Source: Cellulomonas sp. 73-92 (GTDB lineage Bacteria > Actinomycetota > Actinomycetes > Actinomycetales > Cellulomonadaceae). Taken from it: a DNA stretch of 64,000 nt. Shown in pieces: positions 23,580 to 32,591 of this stretch (positions within the stretch are counted from its first letter, which is position 1; each line of letters starts with the position of its first letter). Position numbers and translations under genes: made by a program. The stretch lies in assembly GCF_001898175.1 (NCBI RefSeq), contig NZ_MKTH01000013.1:124001-188000 (forward strand), given 5' to 3'. Under the pieces are notes generated by a model. The model ran no database searches, was not told where the DNA came from, and saw only the letters and a list, made by a program, of their open reading frames with translations.

Positions 23580-23702
23580 GAGCGCCATAATACCGCGGAC
23601 CGGCGGCCTGGCGCTGAGGTTCGCCGCCGTCTCTTTCCGGGCGGGACAGAGGGCACCGGCCGTGGACGTAGAACCCTCATGGCTACCGGGGGGCGGCGCG
23701 GT

Positions 23703-24077
23703 TCACAGCACCTTGTCCGCGATCAGGTACCCCAAGGACCGGATGTCGACGTGCCCGGCGAACTCCAGCTTGACCTTGCCCAGGCCCGAGAACCAGAGCT
23801 CGAGCTCGGAGTCGAGGTCGAGCACGCCCGCCGTCTCCACCGAGAACGCCTGGATGCGCGCGTAGGGCAGCGAGGTGAAGTCCTTCTTCTTGCCGGTCAT
23901 GCCCTGCACGTTCAGCGCGACGATCCGCTTGCTCGTGAACGTCACCGAGTCACGGATGCCCTTGAACGCCAGGTGCACCTGCTCGCCGGCGATGAGGATG
24001 CCGTCGAGCGCCCTGATCGCGTCGGCCGGGTCCCACGGCGAGAGCTTGACGTACGAGGCGTTCTGGAAGTCGATCAT
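23703..24077 (-). CDS. PH-domain-containing protein
   Basis: 124 residues from ATG 24077, with AAGGGGG upstream. The sequence follows the bacterial PH-like domain (YvbH/DUF1696 type): an N-terminal helix, then GEQVHLAFKGIRDSVTFTSKR, IVALNVQGMTGKKKDFTSLPY, IQAFSVETAG and a C-terminal helix (GHVDIRSLGYLIADKVL). It has no signal or membrane segment. Such proteins form ring-like oligomers; their cellular function is unclear. No operon partner is visible. Confidence 0.82.
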   Translation of the reverse strand: MIDFQNASYVKLSPWDPADAIRALDGILIAGEQVHLAFKGIRDSVTFTSKRIVALNVQGMTGKKKDFTSLPYARIQAFSVETAGVLDLDSELELWFSGLGKVKLEFAGHVDIRSLGYLIADKVL

Positions 24078-24327
24078 GCGGAGCCCCCTTGCTCGGATGC
24101 CCGACGACCATCGGCGGGCACCACCCCTTCGGCAGCGATCGCGTCGTGGTTGAGGGACCTACCGCCCCGGCAGACGAAGCTACCGGCCCGTGACACCACC
24201 GGCGAGAGGTCCAAGGAAGTCCCGCAGGCCGCCGGCCGCGAGCCGCGTCGCCGTCAGCCGCCCCGGCGGGGGACGGCACATGTCGCCGTCAGGCGCCCGA
24301 GCAGGCACGCCGGCCCGCCTCGTGGCG

Positions 24328-24822
24328 CTACCCGGCGTCGACCGCTCGACCCGCGGCGACCGTCGCGAACCTCGCCAGGTACAGCGGCCATCCCGCGTCG
24401 TGGTCGACGGCGTCGCGCTCGGACTCCCAGCCGTCGCCGTGGCGGTCGAGGTAGCGGTGATCGAGCTCCACGCGCGTGCGGCCCGGTCCGTCGGCGACGA
24501 AGCGCACCTCGACCTCGCTGAACCTGGACGGATCGGCCTCGACCTGGAACTGCGGCGTGAGCTGCCACGAGAAGACGAGCCGGGCGGGCGGCTCGCAGGC
24601 CACGACCGTGCCCCAGACGAGCGTCGAGCCGTCCACGCCCAGGTCGTACAGCCGGCCGCCGACGAAGGGCTCGAGGACGCTGCGCTCGAGCCCCTCGAGC
24701 AGCGTGTGGCTGCGCGGCTTGACGTCGTCGAACCGCTCGGTGAACAGGGCGAACGCCCGCGCCTGCGGCACGTCCACGGTGATCTCGTGGTGGACCGCCG
24801 TCGCGGCCGTCGTGTCGGTCAT
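24328..24822 (-). CDS. SRPBCC/AHSA1-family protein
   Basis: 164 residues from ATG 24822, which overlaps the stop of the ArsR gene as ATGA. The START/Bet v1-like fold is shown by EITVDVPQARAFALFTERFD at the start, GGRLYDLGVDGSTLVWGTV, PPARLVFSW and a C-terminal helix (PLYLARFATVAAG). Proteins of this family bind hydrophobic ligands in a deep cavity. The pairing of an ArsR regulator with an AHSA1-type protein is very common in actinobacteria. The two are translationally coupled, so the cavity protein probably serves the response controlled by the regulator. Ligand unknown. Confidence 0.85.
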   Translation of the reverse strand: MTDTTAATAVHHEITVDVPQARAFALFTERFDDVKPRSHTLLEGLERSVLEPFVGGRLYDLGVDGSTLVWGTVVACEPPARLVFSWQLTPQFQVEADPSRFSEVEVRFVADGPGRTRVELDHRYLDRHGDGWESERDAVDHDAGWPLYLARFATVAAGRAVDAG

Positions 24823-25127
24823 CTCTCCTCCTCCGTGATGCGCCGGAAGTTGCCGAGCGCCGTGCGCCAGAACCGGTCGAGGTCGTCCCGCAGGGCGGCG
24901 AGGCCGTCCGGGCGCACCTCGTAGACGTGGCGGGCGCCGTCGGCGGTGTAGGCGACGATGTCCGCCGCCCGCAGCACCTTGAGGTGCTGGGAGATCGCGG
25001 GCTGGCTCAGGTCCAGCTCCCGGGTGAGCTCGGCGACCGTCCGCGGGCGCTGCGCCAGCCGCTCGAGGATGCGCCGACGGCTGGGATCGGCCACCGCCGT
25101 CCAGGCCGCCTCAGTATTCGTCGTCAC
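24819..25127 (-). CDS. ArsR-family transcriptional regulator
   Basis: 102 residues from GTG 25127; the frame is open upstream to 25256, but that part has no homology-like character. Winged helix-turn-helix: WTAVADPSRRRILERLAQRP, TVAELTRELDLSQPAISQHL as recognition helix, VLRAADIVAYTADGARHVYE as wing. No Cys metal site of the ArsR or SmtB type is visible, so it is probably not a metal sensor. It is coupled by ATGA to the SRPBCC gene. A 16-bp palindrome covers the start codon and could be an autoregulatory operator. It is divergent from the membrane protein gene at 25283. Confidence 0.85.
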   Translation of the reverse strand: MTTNTEAAWTAVADPSRRRILERLAQRPRTVAELTRELDLSQPAISQHLKVLRAADIVAYTADGARHVYEVRPDGLAALRDDLDRFWRTALGNFRRITEEER

Positions 25128-25131
25128 GAAT
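25116..25131. promoter_or_regulatory. palindrome over the ArsR start codon, candidate operator
   Basis: ATTCGT-CGTC-ACGAAT is a perfect 6-bp inverted repeat with a 4-bp spacer, in an AT-rich island, and includes the GTG start at 25127. Size and location suit an ArsR dimer that represses its own transcription. Confidence 0.5.
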
Positions 25132-25282
25132 GATAAGTAGACACCGATGTTCGTCGGGAGGCAAGCGGTGGGTGCCCGCCCGGGGACCGTGGTCCGTCTC
25201 GCGCTCGGCGGCGACGGCCGAGCCGTGCGAGCCTGGACGCGCTGCTCCTCGGGCACGCCCGTCGGACGACACGGAGGACCCC

Positions 25283-25795
25283 ATGGACGACGTGAGCGCG
25301 GCGACCCTGCGACGGTCGCTGAGGATCGACCTCGCCCTCTGCCTGACGCTCGTCGTGCAGTTCCTGCTCGGCATGGTGACCAACCTGTTCGTGAAGATCC
25401 CCGACGAGCACCCCGGCGCCCACGCGCGCGAGTACTTCTCCGGGGTCGTCGCGGCCATCGGCTGGGCGCTCCCTCACGGTCCCGGCTGGGTGGCCGCGCA
25501 CGTCATGCTCGGGCTGCTGCTCGTCGTCGGCGCTGTCGCCGCCCTCATCACCACGCGCCGCACGGGGATCCGCGCGCACACCGTCCTGACGGCCGTCGGG
25601 GCGTTCGCGATCGTCGGTGCGGGGTTCAACGGTGCCAGCTTCGTCAACTACGGCGCCGACCTCAGCTCGCTGCTCATGGCCGCCCTGTGGGCGATCGCGC
25701 TGACGAGCTACGTCGTCGCCCTCTTCCTCCTGGCCCGCCGGGCCGCCGAGCACGCGGGCGCCCGCCCCGAGCCGGCCGCCCTCGCCCCACGCTGA
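25283..25795 (+). CDS. four-helix membrane protein, unknown function
   Basis: 170 residues from ATG 25283, with CGGAGGACC upstream. Four hydrophobic segments are visible (about residues 15-36, 52-86, 98-120 and 126-150), with a short Pro/Ala tail. No catalytic or transport motif recognised. It is divergent from the ArsR/SRPBCC pair, with about 155 bp between the starts, so the regulator may control it as well. That is a positional inference only. Confidence 0.78.
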   Translation: MDDVSAATLRRSLRIDLALCLTLVVQFLLGMVTNLFVKIPDEHPGAHAREYFSGVVAAIGWALPHGPGWVAAHVMLGLLLVVGAVAALITTRRTGIRAHTVLTAVGAFAIVGAGFNGASFVNYGADLSSLLMAALWAIALTSYVVALFLLARRAAEHAGARPEPAALAPR

Positions 25796-25893
25796 GGCGC
25801 GGCAGCGGTCCTGGCCGCCGCCGTCGTCCCCGCCCCAAGCCGGGCAGAGAGCCAGCCGCTGACGCCCCGCGCCGGCACGGCGGCGCCGGCCGG

Positions 25894-27030
25894 CTACGCC
25901 TGCGGCCGCAGCGCGATCGCCATGGCCTCTACCGCGAGCAGCGGTGCGACGTTCCCCGCCAGCCGCGTCCGGGCCACGCCGACGGCATCCATCCGGCGCA
26001 GCGTCTGCTCGGGCGTCGAGCCGGCCGCCAGCTCGCGCACCATCGAGTCCTGCTCCGCGTTCACCAGGTCGACGGCCGCCCCCAGCTGGACGACGAGCAC
26101 GTCGCGGTACAGCGACAGCAGGTCGAGCATCGCCCGGTCGAGCACGTCCCGCTGCGCGCGGGTGGCACGGCGCTTCTGGTCGTCCTCCAGCTGCTTGACC
26201 TGGGAGCGGACCGCCGGCGGCAGCGTCGCGAGGCCCTCGGCGCCGAGCGACCGGAGCAGTGCCGCACGCTCGGTGGCGTCGCGCTCCGCGGTCGCCGCCT
26301 TGGCGTCGGCCTGCGCCGTCTCGACGAGGCTGCCGGCGGCGAGCACCGCGTCGCCCACCCCCCGCACGCGCCCGGCGATGGCGAGCACCTCCGCCCGGCG
26401 GGCCCGGGCCTCCGGGTCGCGTGCGAGCCGGCGGGCCACCCCGACGTGGCTGCTGGCGGCCCGCGCCGCCACCAGCGCGGCGTGCGGGTCGACGCCGTCC
26501 CGCCGCACCAGCAGCTCGGCCACGGCCTCGACCGGCGGCACCCGCAGCGCCACCGCGCGGCAGCGGGAGCGGATGGTGACGATGACGTCCGCGGCGCTCG
26601 GGGCGCACAGCACCCACACCGTGCGCTCGGCGGGCTCCTCCACGGCCTTGAGCAGGGAGTCCGCCGCCTCGTCGGTGAACCGGTCGGCGTCCTCGACGAG
26701 GATCACGCGCCACCGGCCCTGCGACGGCGCCCGCGCGGCGAGCCCGACGAGCGAGCGGGCGAGCTCCACGCGGATGAACACCCCCTCCGTGGCCACCACG
26801 GTGACGTCCGGATGGGTGCCACCCAGCGTCGTCGTGCACTGGTGGCAGTGGCCGCAGCCGCCCTCCGGGCACTGCAGCGCCGCCGCGAACGCCCGCGCCG
26901 CCACCGAGCGGCCCGAGCCCGGCGGGCCGGTGAGCAGCCACGCGTGCGTCATGGCGTCCCGGTGCGTGGCGGCGTGCGCGAGCACGGCGACGGCCGGCTC
27001 CTGCCCGACGACCTCGTCCCAGACGCTCAT
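25894..27030 (-). CDS. holB: DNA polymerase III delta' subunit
   Basis: 378 residues from ATG 27030, which overlaps the tmk stop as ATGA. The clamp-loader AAA+ fold is clear: VWDEVVGQEPAVAVL, a P-loop-like GPPGSGRSVAARAF in which the catalytic Lys is Arg, a zinc module CPEGGCGHCHQC (C-x4-C-x2-C-x2-C), Walker B ILVEDADRFT, then EAADSLLKAVEEP and TIRSRCRAVALR. An inactive P-loop is normal for delta', which acts as the structural stator in loading the beta clamp. It forms a tmk-holB unit, an order that is common in bacteria. Confidence 0.92.
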   Translation of the reverse strand: MSVWDEVVGQEPAVAVLAHAATHRDAMTHAWLLTGPPGSGRSVAARAFAAALQCPEGGCGHCHQCTTTLGGTHPDVTVVATEGVFIRVELARSLVGLAARAPSQGRWRVILVEDADRFTDEAADSLLKAVEEPAERTVWVLCAPSAADVIVTIRSRCRAVALRVPPVEAVAELLVRRDGVDPHAALVAARAASSHVGVARRLARDPEARARRAEVLAIAGRVRGVGDAVLAAGSLVETAQADAKAATAERDATERAALLRSLGAEGLATLPPAVRSQVKQLEDDQKRRATRAQRDVLDRAMLDLLSLYRDVLVVQLGAAVDLVNAEQDSMVRELAAGSTPEQTLRRMDAVGVARTRLAGNVAPLLAVEAMAIALRPQA

Positions 27031-27638
27031 CGGCCCAGCAGCCCCGCCACGCGCGCGCGGATCGCGGCGGCCAGATCGTCGGGCGGAGCGGTCGCATCCA
27101 GCACCAGCCAGCGCCCGGGGTCCTCCGCCGCGCGGTCGAGGAACGCCTGGCGCGTGCGCCGGTGGAACTCGTCGCCCGCGCGCTCCAGCCGATCCGGCTC
27201 GCCCGTCATCCGGGCGAGCCCGGCCACCGGGTCGATGTCGAGCAGCACCGTCAGCGCCGGCAGCAGCCCCTCGGTGGCCCACAGCGACAGCCGCTCGACG
27301 TCCTGGGCCCCCAGCCCCCGCCCGACGCCCTGGTAGGCGACCGACGAGTCCAGGTACCGGTCGGTGAGGACGACCTCCCCCCGCTCCAGCGCCGGGCGCA
27401 CCAGCGTGTCGACGTGGTGCGCCCGGTCGGCCGCGTAGACCAGCGCCTCCGCACGGGGCCCCATGTGGTCGCCGTGCAGCACCGCGTCGCGCAGGAGCTT
27501 GCCGAGCGGTGTGTCGCCGGGCTCGTACGTCAGGACCACCCGGTGCCCGGCGGCCTCCAGCCACTGCGCGAGGAGCCGGATCTGCGTGGACTTGCCCGCG
27601 CCGTCACCGCCCTCGAAGGAGACGAACAGCCCGGTCAC
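27027..27638 (-). CDS. tmk: thymidylate kinase
   Basis: 203 residues from GTG 27638, close to the family length of about 210. Motifs: P-loop FVSFEGGDGAGKST, then TYEPGDTPLGKLLR (the dTMP-binding EPG region), DRYLDSSVAYQGVGRGLG, and the LID segment around GEPDRLERAGDEFHRRTR. It converts dTMP to dTDP with ATP in the cytoplasm. It is followed by holB with a 4-bp overlap. An in-frame GTG 12 codons upstream is possible but would extend the protein without any recognisable sequence. Confidence 0.93.
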   Translation of the reverse strand: MTGLFVSFEGGDGAGKSTQIRLLAQWLEAAGHRVVLTYEPGDTPLGKLLRDAVLHGDHMGPRAEALVYAADRAHHVDTLVRPALERGEVVLTDRYLDSSVAYQGVGRGLGAQDVERLSLWATEGLLPALTVLLDIDPVAGLARMTGEPDRLERAGDEFHRRTRQAFLDRAAEDPGRWLVLDATAPPDDLAAAIRARVAGLLGR

Positions 27639-27667
27639 GGCGTCAGGGTAGCCGTGGGTCCCGACAC

Positions 27668-28675
27668 TCACTCCTCGCCGGGGTAGACGACCCCGACCTG
27701 GCGGCGCACCTCGTCCATCACCCGCAGCACGGCCAGCGTGCCCTCCCACGGCATGAGCGGGCTCTGCGTGGCCCCCTCGGCCACCCGGCGCGCGACCTCG
27801 GCCGCCTGGTGCGCGAAGGTGCGCGCCATCGGCTGCTCGAACCGCCAGGAGCGCCCGTCGCGGCGCCGCACGGTGAAGCTCGTCGGCTCGTAGAAGTCGC
27901 CGTCCACGGTGATGAGGCCCTCGGTGCCGGAGATGGCCGACGTCGTCGGCGTCTTGGCCCACAGGGTCGTCGACAGGTCCGCCTGCGCGCGGTCGCCGTA
28001 GCGCAGCGCCATCGAGACCTGCCCGTCCACGCCGGTCTCCGTCAGCTGGCCCAGGGCGCGGACCTCGTCGGGCACCCCGAGGAAGTCCAGCGCCCAGGAC
28101 ACGGTGTAGACGCCGAGGTCCAGCAGCGCGCCGCCGGCGAGGCCCGGCGCGAACAGCCGGCTCTTCGGGTCGAACGCGAAGGCCTGGCCGTGGTCGGCCC
28201 GGATGTTGACGACGTCGCCGATCTCGCCGGCGTCGATCACCTGGTGCAGCGCGGCGACGTGCGGCAGGAAGCGGGTCCACATCGCCTCCATGACGAAGAC
28301 GCCGGCCTGCCGGGCCGCCGCGAACACCTGCTCCGCCTCGACGACGTTGCGCGTGAACGCCTTCTCGACGAGCACGTGCTTGCCGGCGCCGATCGCCAGG
28401 AGCGCGTGCTCGGCGTGCTCGGAGTGCGGGGTGGCGACGTAGATGGCGTCGACCTGCGGGTCCTCGACGAGGTCGCGGTAGCCGACGTGGGTGGTCGGGA
28501 TGCCGTGGGCCGTGGCGAACCGCTCGGCCCGGTCACGGTTGCGCGAGCCGACGGCGACGACCTGGGCGCGGGTGCCCGCCGAGACGGTCTGCGCGAAGTG
28601 GGCGGCGATGTTGCCCGCGCCGAGGATCCCCCAGCGGATCGGCGGTGCGGTGCGGGGGTCCGGGGTGCGTGACAT
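27668..28675 (-). CDS. Gfo/Idh/MocA-family oxidoreductase
   Basis: 335 residues from ATG 28675. TAGGTT ends 7 nt upstream, so the mRNA may be leaderless. The Rossmann domain shows WGILGAGNIAAHFAQ, then VAVGSRNRDRAERFA and DAIYVATPHSEH. The family's catalytic Lys is in HVLVEKAFTRN. The C-terminal domain contains LAGGALLDLGVYTVSW, another family signature. It is probably an NAD(P)-dependent sugar or polyol dehydrogenase, closest in pattern to the dihydrodiol or glucose-fructose oxidoreductase branch. Substrate not deducible. It sits between topA and tmk on the same strand. Confidence 0.88.
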   Translation of the reverse strand: MSRTPDPRTAPPIRWGILGAGNIAAHFAQTVSAGTRAQVVAVGSRNRDRAERFATAHGIPTTHVGYRDLVEDPQVDAIYVATPHSEHAEHALLAIGAGKHVLVEKAFTRNVVEAEQVFAAARQAGVFVMEAMWTRFLPHVAALHQVIDAGEIGDVVNIRADHGQAFAFDPKSRLFAPGLAGGALLDLGVYTVSWALDFLGVPDEVRALGQLTETGVDGQVSMALRYGDRAQADLSTTLWAKTPTTSAISGTEGLITVDGDFYEPTSFTVRRRDGRSWRFEQPMARTFAHQAAEVARRVAEGATQSPLMPWEGTLAVLRVMDEVRRQVGVVYPGEE

Positions 28676-28754
28676 GGGACTCAACCTAGTGGCCCGGAGC
28701 AGCCGGGGCCGGACGAGGCCGAGGCCGCGTCGGTCGGGCTCGCCGCCGGGCGCG

Positions 28755-31439
28755 TCAGGACCTGGCGCGCGCCTTCGTCGTCCGCGCGCCCGACGAACGA
28801 CCACCCGATCGCTTCGGCGCCGGACCGGCGGCCCGCTTCGCGGCGAGCAGCTCGACCGCCTGCTCGCGCGTCACCGTCTCGGCCGTCACGTCCTTCGGCA
28901 GGGTGCGGTTGGTGATCCCGTCGGTGACGTAGAGGCCGAAGCGGCCGTCCTTGACGACGATGGGCCGCCCGGTCTCGGGGTCGTCGCCCAGCTCCGCGAG
29001 CGGCGGCGCCGCGGCGGCCCGGCCGCGCCCGTACTTCGGCTGGGCGTAGATCTCGAGCGCCTGCTCGAGCGTCACGTCGAACAGGGCCTCCTCGCTCGGC
29101 AGGGTGCGGGAGTCGGTGCCCTTCTTCAGGTACGGCCCGTAGCGGCCGTTCTGCGCCGTGATCTCCTCGCCCGACGCCGGGTCCACCCCCACCACCCGAG
29201 GCAGCGAGAACAGCCTGAGCGCGTCGTCGAGGCTGACCGAGTCGACCGTCATCGACTTGAACAGCGAGGCCGTGCGCGGCTTCGGCGCCGCGGCGAGGGC
29301 CTTCTTGCGGGCGGCCGCCGACAGGCCCGGGTCGAGCTCGGGCTCGGGCAGCTGCTCGGTGACGTACGGCCCGTAGCGCCCGTTCCTCACGACGATCGGG
29401 GTGCCCGTCGCCGGGTCGGTGCCGAGCACGCGGTCGCCCTCGGGCTCCGCGGCGAGCAGCTCGCGCGCCCGCTCGGCCGTCAGCTCGTCGGGCGCCAGGT
29501 CCTCGGGCACCGACGCCCGCTCGCCCTCGGCGCCCTCGAGGTAGGGCCCGTACCGGCCGACGCGCAGCGTGATGCCGTCCGCCACCTCGATCGAGTTGAC
29601 GTCCCGCGCGTCGATGTCGCCCAGGTTGTCCACCAGGCCCCGCAGCCCGCCGGTGGCGCGCGAGTCGGACCGGTCGCCGAAGTAGAACTCGGTGAGCCAG
29701 TCGACGCGGTCCCGCTGGCCCGCCGCGATCTCGTCGAGGTCCTCCTCCATCTCCGCGGTGAACGAGTAGTCGACGAGCCGGTCGAAGTTCTCCTCGAGCA
29801 GCCGCGTGACGGCGAACGCCAGCCACGTCGGGACCAGCGCCTGCCCGCGGCTCGTCACGTAGCCGCGGTCCTGGATGGTGGAGATGGTCGCCGCGTACGT
29901 CGACGGGCGGCCGATCCCGCGCTCCTCGAGCGCCTTGACCAGGGCCGCCTCGGTGTAGCGCGGCGGCGGCGTGGTCGCGTGGCCGTCGGCGGCCAGGTCG
30001 GCGCCCGTCAGCGGGTCACCGGCGGCCATGACGGGCAGCCGGCGCTCGTCGGACGAGGAGCCCGCCTCGTCGTCGTACCGCGCGGTGTCCTGGCCCTCCT
30101 CGTAGGCCGCCAGGAACCCGCGGAACGTGATGACGGTGCCGGACGCGGCGAACACGGCCTCCCGGCCTCCGGCGGTCGCGGCGAGCCGGACCGAGGCGGT
30201 CTGGCCGGCGGCGTCCGCCATCTGCGAGGCGACCGTGCGCTTCCAGATGAGCTCGTAGAGCCGGAACTGGTCGCCCGAGATCTCGCGCGCCACCTGCGCC
30301 GGCGTGCGGAAGTGGTCGCCGGCGGGCCGGATCGCCTCGTGCGCCTCCTGCGCGCCCTTGGCCTTGGCCGTGTAGACGCGCGCGTGCTCCGGCACGTACT
30401 CGGCCCCGTACAGCTCGGCGGCCTGCCGGCGCGCCGCGTCGATCGCCTGGGTCGAGAGCACCGGCGAGTCGGTGCGCATGTAGGTGATGTAGCCGTTCTC
30501 GTACAGCGTCTGGGCCGTGCGCATCGTCGCGCGCGCGCTCATCCGCAGCTTGCGGCCGGCCTCCTGCTGGAGCGTCGACGTGGTGAACGGCGGCGCCGGG
30601 CGGCGCGTGTAGGGCTTCGTCTCCAGGCTCTGCACGACGAAGGCGGCGCCTGCCAGCGCCGCGGCCAGGGCCGTCGCCGCGTCGCCGTCCAGGTGCGCCG
30701 CATCGCCCTTCAGCTGGCCCCGGTCGTCGAAGTCGCGGCCGGTGGCGACGCGCCGTCCGTCGAGCGCCGTCAGCCGCGCCTGGAACGCCGGCTCAGCCAG
30801 GTCCGCCACCCGGAAGGTGCCGGTGACGTCCCAGTACTCGGCGGAGCGGAACGCCATCCGCTCGCGCTCGCGCTCGACGACGAGCCGGGTGGCCACCGAC
30901 TGGACGCGGCCGGCCGACAGGCCCGGGCGCACCTTGCGCCAGAGCACCGGCGACACCTCGTAGCCGTACAGCCGGTCGAGGATGCGACGGGTCTCCTGGG
31001 CGTCGACGAGGCGGTCGTCGAGCTCACGGGTGCTCGTCAGCGCCCGCTGGATGGCCTCGCGGGTGATCTCGTGGAACACCATGCGCTTGACCGGCACCTT
31101 GGGCTTGAGCTCCTCGAGCAGGTGCCAGGCGATCGCCTCCCCCTCACGGTCCTCGTCGGTGGCGAGGTAGAGCTCGTCGGACTCCTTGAGCAGCCGCTTG
31201 AGCTCGGCGACCTTCTTCTTCTTGTCGGCGTCGACCACGTAGTACGGCTGGAAGCCCTCGTCGACGTTGACCGCGAACTTGCCGAACGGCCCCTTCTTCA
31301 TGTCCGCGGGCAACTCGGACGGCTGGGGGAGGTCGCGGATGTGACCGACCGACGCCTCGACGTCGTAGTCGGCGCCGAGGTAGCCGGAGATCGTGCGCGC
31401 CTTGGCGGGCGACTCCACGATGACGAGCTTGCGTGCCAT
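28755..31439 (-). CDS. topA: DNA topoisomerase I
   Basis: 894 residues from ATG 31439, with GGGAG upstream. The Toprim domain at the N-terminus starts KLVIVESPAKARTISGYLG and contains TDEDREGEAIAWHLL. The catalytic Tyr lies in YITYMRTDS (about residue 318). The C-terminus lacks zinc fingers. Instead it has four or more topoisomerase C-terminal repeats recognisable by RYGPY (RYGPYLEG, RYGPYVTE, RYGPYLKK, RFGLYVTD) and a basic Lys/Arg tail, the actinobacterial form. It relaxes negative supercoils behind RNA polymerase. Apparently transcribed alone. Confidence 0.95.
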   Translation of the reverse strand: MARKLVIVESPAKARTISGYLGADYDVEASVGHIRDLPQPSELPADMKKGPFGKFAVNVDEGFQPYYVVDADKKKKVAELKRLLKESDELYLATDEDREGEAIAWHLLEELKPKVPVKRMVFHEITREAIQRALTSTRELDDRLVDAQETRRILDRLYGYEVSPVLWRKVRPGLSAGRVQSVATRLVVERERERMAFRSAEYWDVTGTFRVADLAEPAFQARLTALDGRRVATGRDFDDRGQLKGDAAHLDGDAATALAAALAGAAFVVQSLETKPYTRRPAPPFTTSTLQQEAGRKLRMSARATMRTAQTLYENGYITYMRTDSPVLSTQAIDAARRQAAELYGAEYVPEHARVYTAKAKGAQEAHEAIRPAGDHFRTPAQVAREISGDQFRLYELIWKRTVASQMADAAGQTASVRLAATAGGREAVFAASGTVITFRGFLAAYEEGQDTARYDDEAGSSSDERRLPVMAAGDPLTGADLAADGHATTPPPRYTEAALVKALEERGIGRPSTYAATISTIQDRGYVTSRGQALVPTWLAFAVTRLLEENFDRLVDYSFTAEMEEDLDEIAAGQRDRVDWLTEFYFGDRSDSRATGGLRGLVDNLGDIDARDVNSIEVADGITLRVGRYGPYLEGAEGERASVPEDLAPDELTAERARELLAAEPEGDRVLGTDPATGTPIVVRNGRYGPYVTEQLPEPELDPGLSAAARKKALAAAPKPRTASLFKSMTVDSVSLDDALRLFSLPRVVGVDPASGEEITAQNGRYGPYLKKGTDSRTLPSEEALFDVTLEQALEIYAQPKYGRGRAAAAPPLAELGDDPETGRPIVVKDGRFGLYVTDGITNRTLPKDVTAETVTREQAVELLAAKRAAGPAPKRSGGRSSGARTTKARARS

Positions 31440-31526
31440 GGCTCCCACTGCTGATTCCGAGGTGACCGTCCGTTGCCCTGGGGACTCTACGACGCTTCGT
31501 CAAGCCCGACGTCCAGGGACCGTGCC

Positions 31527-32570
31527 TCACAGCCCGGGGATGACGGCGGCGGACGCGGCGTCCCCCAGCGGCGGGAGGCCGAGCATCTGCTCCGTGGTGC
31601 GCAGCAGCGCGTAGTGGTCCAGGCGCCGGCCGATCGTCGTGCCGGGCACCACCGACGGCGCGATGACCAGGAGCGGGACCGTGTTGGCGTGCGAGCCGTC
31701 GTCCTCGTCCCACGTGACGAAGACCGCGGTGTCGCCCTGCGCGTACGCCGCGCTCCCCAGCAGCGCCGGCAGCATGCCGCGCAGCCAGGCGTCGCCGGTC
31801 GCGACCGGGCAGTCGTGCATGTCGTGGCACAGGTTCGGGGTGACGAAGGCGAAGGCAGGCAGGTCCCCGGTCGCCAGGTCGGCGCTCAGCGCCTCGAGCC
31901 CGACGTCCCAGCGCCGGCAGTCCGCGCGGAGGTCCGTGTAGTAGGCCGCCGGGTTGTGCTTCACCGCGTACTCGCCCGCGGAGGCCGACGAGCAGGGCGC
32001 CGGCATCCCCTCGACGTACGCCCGCCACGAGAGGCCCGCCGCCGACACCTGGGAGAACAGCGACGGTCCCGGGACCGGGTGCGTCGAGGGCCCCGCGTCG
32101 TCGGTGACGCCGTGCGTCGAGCCCGACGTCGCGGCGAGGTAGTTCGGCAGCGAGGGGTGCGCGACGCCGTGGTCGTCCGTCGCGCCGGCGCAGGCCCTCG
32201 CCAGGCCGGTGAGGTACGGGGCCGACGACGAGCCGACCACCGACGCCTTGTTCTCGAACCAGATCCAGATGACGTGCCGCCATGCGGCCGGCGCGGGAGC
32301 GCCGACGCACGGGTGCGCCGCCGACACGGGGACCGCGGCGGCGCTCGCCGTGGCTGCCCCGGCCGCCGGAGCGGTCGGCGCGCCCGCGCTCGCCGGGCCT
32401 CCGCTCGCCGGGCCTCCGCTCGCCGGGCCTCCGCTCGCCGGGCCCGCGCTCGTCGGCACGCTCGTCGGCACGCTCGTCGGGACGCCCGGTGCGGGCGCCG
32501 GCGCTCCGCAGGCGGCCAGCAGCGCCACGACGGCGACGACCGTCGCCGCGGACGAGATCACGCGTCGCAC
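31527..32570 (-). CDS. exported phosphoesterase-family lipoprotein (AcpA/phospholipase C-like)
   Basis: 347 residues from GTG 32570. Signal with lipobox ALLAAC, then a low-complexity linker of PTSV and GPASG repeats (about 25-85), then the alkaline-phosphatase-like domain: HVIWIWFENKASV with the metal-binding Glu-Asn, SLPNYLAATSGSTHG with the Ser/Thr nucleophile region, HDMHDCPVATGD, and VTWDEDDGSHANTVPLLVIAP with the metal-binding Asp/His set. It probably cleaves phosphate esters at the cell surface. It starts 22 bp after the stop of the ABC transporter ATPase gene and may belong to that operon. Confidence 0.82.
   Translation of the reverse strand: MRRVISSAATVVAVVALLAACGAPAPAPGVPTSVPTSVPTSAGPASGGPASGGPASGGPASAGAPTAPAAGAATASAAAVPVSAAHPCVGAPAPAAWRHVIWIWFENKASVVGSSSAPYLTGLARACAGATDDHGVAHPSLPNYLAATSGSTHGVTDDAGPSTHPVPGPSLFSQVSAAGLSWRAYVEGMPAPCSSASAGEYAVKHNPAAYYTDLRADCRRWDVGLEALSADLATGDLPAFAFVTPNLCHDMHDCPVATGDAWLRGMLPALLGSAAYAQGDTAVFVTWDEDDGSHANTVPLLVIAPSVVPGTTIGRRLDHYALLRTTEQMLGLPPLGDAASAAVIPGL
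32386..32484. repeat. coding tandem repeats: 15 bp x 4 and 12 bp x 3
   Basis: CCGCTCGCCGGGCCT-type units run from 32386 to 32445, then CTCGTCGGCACG units from 32449 to 32484. Both keep the frame and encode the GPASG and PTSV repeats of the lipoprotein linker. Such arrays change length easily by slippage. Confidence 0.85.
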
Positions 32571-32591
32571 GGACCCACTCTGCGCGGGTCA

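Noticed and set aside
32386..32484. CRISPR-like repeat array
   Set aside because: Contiguous 15- and 12-bp repeats without spacers, in frame with the lipoprotein linker. No CRISPR array exists in the window.
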